64,000 nt of DNA from an uncultured Myroides sp. (GTDB lineage Bacteria > Bacteroidota > Bacteroidia > Flavobacteriales > Flavobacteriaceae). The notes under the pieces are model-generated. The model was not told the origin of the DNA. It ran no database searches and worked only from the letters and a program-made list of their open reading frames with translations. Both the position numbers and the translations under genes were made by a program. The stretch spans positions 62,001-126,000 of the forward strand of contig CAJYTF010000015.1 of assembly GCA_913777665.1 (NCBI GenBank), written 5' to 3'. Positions 61,223-64,000 of the stretch are shown piece by piece. Position 1 is the stretch's first letter. Each line of letters opens with the position of its first letter.

Positions 61223-63454
61223 CTTCTTTTCTTCTTTCTTGTCGTTAGAAGGTCTGTTGTCGTTATTTCTGTGCGCTGGTCTGTTTTCTCTGTTTTCAGA
61301 CTTGCCTTCTCCTTTGTTTTCAGGTTTTCCTTCTGGTTTTGGAGGGCGAGGTAATAATGCCTTGCGCGATACTTTTTCTTTTCTTGTTTTAGGATCTAAA
61401 CCTAAATACTTCACTTGGAATATATCGCCCATGTTTACTACATCGGTAACATTTTCTGTACGTTCCCAAGCTAATTCAGATACGTGTAATAAAACTTCGT
61501 TTCCTGGTGCAGCAGTATATTCTACTACAGCTCCAAATTCTAACATTTTAATTACTTTTACTTCGTACGCTTCACCAACTTGTGGTTTAAAAGTGATCGA
61601 TTGGATTTTTGCTAATACTGCTTCGATACCTGCTGGATCTGTACCTAAAATCTCAACAATACCTTCTTCATCAACTTCGGTGATCACAATGGTTGTTCCT
61701 GTAGCTTTTTGTAACTCTTGAATTACTTTACCACCCGGACCAATCAATGCACCAATGTAAGCTCCTGGAATTGTTCTTGTAATAATTTTCGGAGCGTGAG
61801 CTTTAACTTCTTCGTTTGGTTTCGCTAAAGTTTCAGTAAGTTTTCCAAGGATATGTAAACGACCTTCACGCGCTTGCTCTAAAGCCTGCTCCATGATGTC
61901 GTATTTCAATCCGTCAATTTTGATATCCATCTGGCAAGCTGTGATACCTTCTGAAGTTCCGGTTACCTTGAAATCCATATCTCCTAAATGATCTTCGTCA
62001 CCTAAAATATCAGATAAAACAGCAAAACGATCTCCGTCTGTAATTAATCCCATCGCGATTCCAGAAACCGGACGAATCATTTGAATACCTGCATCCATCA
62101 ACGCTAAAGTACCTGCACAAACAGTAGCCATTGATGACGATCCGTTTGATTCTAATACTTCAGAAACTACACGAATTGTATAAGGACAATCTGCAGGAAT
62201 CATGTTTTTTAATGCACGTTGCGCCAAGTTTCCGTGACCAACTTCTCTTCTTGAAGTTCCTCTTAACGGACGAGCTTCTCCTGTTGAAAATGGTGGGAAG
62301 TTATAGTGTAAGTAGAATTTTTCTTCTCCTTGTTCAGATGGCGAATCAATAACGTTTGCTTCTCTAGAAGTTCCTAAAGTTGCTGTCGCTAATGCTTGAG
62401 TTTCTCCACGTGTGAACAATGCAGAACCGTGAACAGATGGTAAATAATCTACTTCGCACCAGATGTTTCTGATTTCTGTAGTTTTTCTTCCGTCTAAACG
62501 TGTTCCTAAATCTAACGTTACGTTACGAACAGCATCTTTGTTTACTTTTTTGAAATATTTAGAAACCAAATCTCCGTTTTCTAATAATTCTTCTTCTGTA
62601 AACAACGCAATTACTTCTTCTTTTACGGCATCAAATGCAGCAGAACGTTCGTGTTTTGCAGAACCTTTGCTTGCAATAGCGTAAATTTTATCGTAAGCTG
62701 CTTCTTTAACTTTTGCTAAAATAGCTTCATCTTCTCTTTCGCCTTCGTATTCACGAACCGGTTTTTTTCCAAATGCTGCTGCTAATCTTTCTTGCGCATC
62801 AATTTGTACTTTAATGTGTTCGTGTGCAAATTTAATGGCCTCAACCATTTCTTTTTCTGAAATTTCTTTCATTTCACCTTCTACCATTGCGATAGAATCT
62901 CTTGAAGCACCAATCATCATGTCGATATCAGACAATTCTAACTGTGCACGAGAAGGGTTAATGATGAATTTTCCATCGATACGTCCAACTCTTGCTTCAG
63001 AAATCAAAGTTTCAAAAGGAATGTCAGACAAAGCAAGTGCTGCCGAAGCTGCCAAACCTGCCAATGCATCAGGCATTACGTCTTCGTCATGAGACATTAA
63101 TTGAATCATAACTTGAACCTCTGCGTGATAATCACTTGGGAAAAGCGGACGCAAAACGCGGTCAACTAATCTCATTGTTAAAACTTCGCTATCGCTTGGG
63201 CGTGCTTCTCTTTTAAAGAAACCACCTGGAAAACGACCAGCTGCTGCAAATTTCTCGCGATAATCTACCGTTAACGGTAAAAAGTCTACGCCCGGACTTG
63301 CTTTTTTTGCGGCTACAACGGTACCTAAAATAACCGTTTTGCCAATTCTTACTACTACAGAACCATCGGCTTGTTTTGCCAAACGTCCTGTCTCGATTGT
63401 GATGTTTCTGCCATCACCTAAATCGATGCTTTCTACAAATAATTGTGGAATCAT
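61220..63454 (-). CDS. pnp: Polyribonucleotide nucleotidyltransferase (PNPase)
   Basis: 744 residues. 3'-5' phosphorolytic exoribonuclease; RNA decay. Two RNase PH domains (first about 10-145 with [31 protein letters not shown] core [13 protein letters not shown]; second about 320-550 with [39 protein letters not shown]-like core [14 protein letters not shown] and [16 protein letters not shown]), then the KH domain ([14 protein letters not shown]) and the S1 domain ([21 protein letters not shown]). The last ~45 residues are a low-complexity Lys/Glu/Asn/Arg-rich tail. It follows rpsO, the usual order. Confidence 0.98.
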   Translation of the reverse strand: MIPQLFVESIDLGDGRNITIETGRLAKQADGSVVVRIGKTVILGTVVAAKKASPGVDFLPLTVDYREKFAAAGRFPGGFFKREARPSDSEVLTMRLVDRVLRPLFPSDYHAEVQVMIQLMSHDEDVMPDALAGLAASAALALSDIPFETLISEARVGRIDGKFIINPSRAQLELSDIDMMIGASRDSIAMVEGEMKEISEKEMVEAIKFAHEHIKVQIDAQERLAAAFGKKPVREYEGEREDEAILAKVKEAAYDKIYAIASKGSAKHERSAAFDAVKEEVIALFTEEELLENGDLVSKYFKKVNKDAVRNVTLDLGTRLDGRKTTEIRNIWCEVDYLPSVHGSALFTRGETQALATATLGTSREANVIDSPSEQGEEKFYLHYNFPPFSTGEARPLRGTSRREVGHGNLAQRALKNMIPADCPYTIRVVSEVLESNGSSSMATVCAGTLALMDAGIQMIRPVSGIAMGLITDGDRFAVLSDILGDEDHLGDMDFKVTGTSEGITACQMDIKIDGLKYDIMEQALEQAREGRLHILGKLTETLAKPNEEVKAHAPKIITRTIPGAYIGALIGPGGKVIQELQKATGTTIVITEVDEEGIVEILGTDPAGIEAVLAKIQSITFKPQVGEAYEVKVIKMLEFGAVVEYTAAPGNEVLLHVSELAWERTENVTDVVNMGDIFQVKYLGLDPKTRKEKVSRKALLPRPPKPEGKPENKGEGKSENRENRPAHRNNDNRPSNDKKEEKK

Positions 63455-63553
63455 AAATTAATTCTCTAATTGATTAAACAATGGGTTGTGTTGTTGTGTT
63501 GTTGTTGTGTTCCCAATGAAAAACCAAGCTTTTATGCTTAAATATAATAAAAA
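63455..63553 (-). promoter_or_regulatory. pnp leader with CAA-rich repeat
   Basis: On the minus strand 63515-63484 is a CAA-based simple repeat (ACAACAACAACACAACAACACAACCC, core CAACAACAACACAACAAC) in an otherwise AT-rich 99-bp leader between the rpsO terminator and the pnp ATG. No TAnnTTTG is found here, only a near match TATATTTA close to the terminator, so pnp may also be read from rpsO. Unstructured CA-rich leaders often help ribosome loading; that role is inferred. Confidence 0.35.
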
Positions 63554-63581
63554 AAAGAGGTGCACATGCGCACACCTCTTT
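63554..63581 (-). terminator. Terminator after rpsO
   Basis: AAAGAGGTG / CACCTCTTT stem with a 10-base loop containing the palindrome TGCGCA, followed on the minus strand by T7. It lies 9 bases from the rpsO stop. Confidence 0.87.
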
Positions 63582-63589
63582 GTAATGGA

Positions 63590-63859
63590 TTATTTTCTAA
63601 TACCCAATTCTTTGATGATTTCACGATATCTGTTGATATCTTTTTTCTTTAAGTAATCTAAAAGACTTCTTCTTTTACCTACTAAAAGAACTAATGAACG
63701 CTCTGTATTGTAATCGTGACGATTCTTTTTTAAGTGCTCTGTTAAATGCGAAATTCTGAATGTGAATAATGCAATTTGTCCTTCTGCTGAACCTGTGTTC
63801 GCTGCAGCACCTCCGTGTTTAGCGAAGATTTCTTCTTTAACTTCTTTAGTTAAATACAT
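63590..63859 (-). CDS. rpsO: 30S ribosomal protein S15
   Basis: 89 residues, the exact S15 length, from the ATG at 63859 (the frame is open to 63922, but that overlaps the promoter). Conserved: TGSAEGQIALFTFRISHLTEHLKKNRHDYNTERSLVLLVGKRRSLLDYLKKKD (core GSAEGQIALFTFRI and HDYNTERSL), then RYREIIKELGIRK at the end. S15 binds the central domain of 16S rRNA and h22/h23 early in 30S assembly. It is followed by a strong terminator and pnp. Confidence 0.97.
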   Translation of the reverse strand: MYLTKEVKEEIFAKHGGAAANTGSAEGQIALFTFRISHLTEHLKKNRHDYNTERSLVLLVGKRRSLLDYLKKKDINRYREIIKELGIRK

Positions 63860-63911
63860 GCTAATATTATTTAAATGATTGTTATGTATGTTTGAATTAA
63901 AAAATTCGATG

Positions 63912-63941
63912 CAAATGTACATCTTTTTTTTAATTGAGCAA
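63912..63941 (-). promoter_or_regulatory. Promoter of rpsO (TTG-N19-TAnnTTTG)
   Basis: Minus strand: TTG at 63941-63939, a 19-base spacer, TACATTTG at 63919-63912. Perfect match to the Bacteroidota consensus. Transcription would start near 63905 and leave a leader of ~45 bases, which could carry S15 autoregulation; no clear pseudoknot was traced. Confidence 0.82.
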
Positions 63942-63947
63942 TTTTAA

Positions 63948-64000
63948 TTAATCTATTTTGGATAGGATCATTTCTTTAGTTGAACGTTCTAAACCTTTCC
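63948..64000 (-). CDS. C-terminal end of a gene entering from outside
   Basis: An open frame on the minus strand enters at 64000 and ends with TAA at 63950-63948. The visible residues are KGLERSTKEMILSKID. Only 17 codons are seen, so family and function cannot be told. Its stop lies 7 bases before the -33 element of the rpsO promoter, which supports a real gene end. Confidence 0.4.
   Translation of the reverse strand, partial: KGLERSTKEMILSKID

Overview
The window reads as chromosomal DNA of a member of the Flavobacteriaceae (Bacteroidota), of the Flavobacterium/Myroides kind. Evidence: low G+C; perfect Bacteroidota promoters (TTG-N19-TAnnTTTG) in front of rplM and rpsO; a 287-residue primary sigma factor; FtsZ with a very long tail; DUF3127 and DUF2007 proteins; TonB-linked outer-membrane proteins; and several secreted proteins with type IX secretion (T9SS) sorting domains. 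The species cannot be fixed from the sequence alone.

Layout. 1-977 is the N-terminal part of a secreted GEVED/FISUMP-type protein. 1271-1801 holds tRNA-Arg(CCG) and a YqeY-like gene. 1895-17510 is one uninterrupted minus-strand dcw cluster, transcribed mraZ-rsmH-ftsL-ftsI-murE-mraY-murD-ftsW-murG-murC-ftsQ-ftsA-ftsZ, with three MraZ-type operator repeats at a strict 10-bp period in front of mraZ. It supplies the enzymes from UDP-MurNAc-L-Ala to lipid II, the SEDS/PBP septal synthase and the Z-ring; murF, murB and ddl are not here. 17853-24628 holds housekeeping genes (hydrolase, engB, thioredoxin-like, phosphoesterase, polA). 24701-31402 encodes a 2233-residue T9SS adhesin with four tandem ~270-residue repeats. 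31743-34604 is rplM-rpsI-rpsB-tsf.

34744-52242 is a mixed region: two TonB-dependent receptors (one behind a TPP riboswitch), tag, aat, a DUF3127 protein with an SSB-like C-terminal tip, an orphan histidine kinase, greA, a ParE/antitoxin pair bracketed by a duplicated hairpin, arfB, a phosphopantetheinyl transferase, ahcY, an ECF sigma factor with a membrane partner, and the primary sigma factor.

53190-61165 looks like an accessory island between the sigma-factor region and pnp-rpsO. It holds an unrecognised two-gene membrane operon, a decayed IS1380-family transposase with three lesions, a tRNA-like relic, a 152-nt nested palindrome, and two T9SS cargo genes, one of which (an M43 metalloprotease) is split by a frameshift in a G5 run. 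The same ~45-55 bp terminator sequence occurs three times, at both edges of this region and inside it, the last copy being the pnp terminator. This suggests that the region grew by recombination at duplicated terminators.

The least explained items are the palindrome at 56664-56815, the nested inverted-repeat element at 38808-39124 with a relative at 47961-48052, the triplicated terminator, and the DUF3127 protein with an SSB-type tail.
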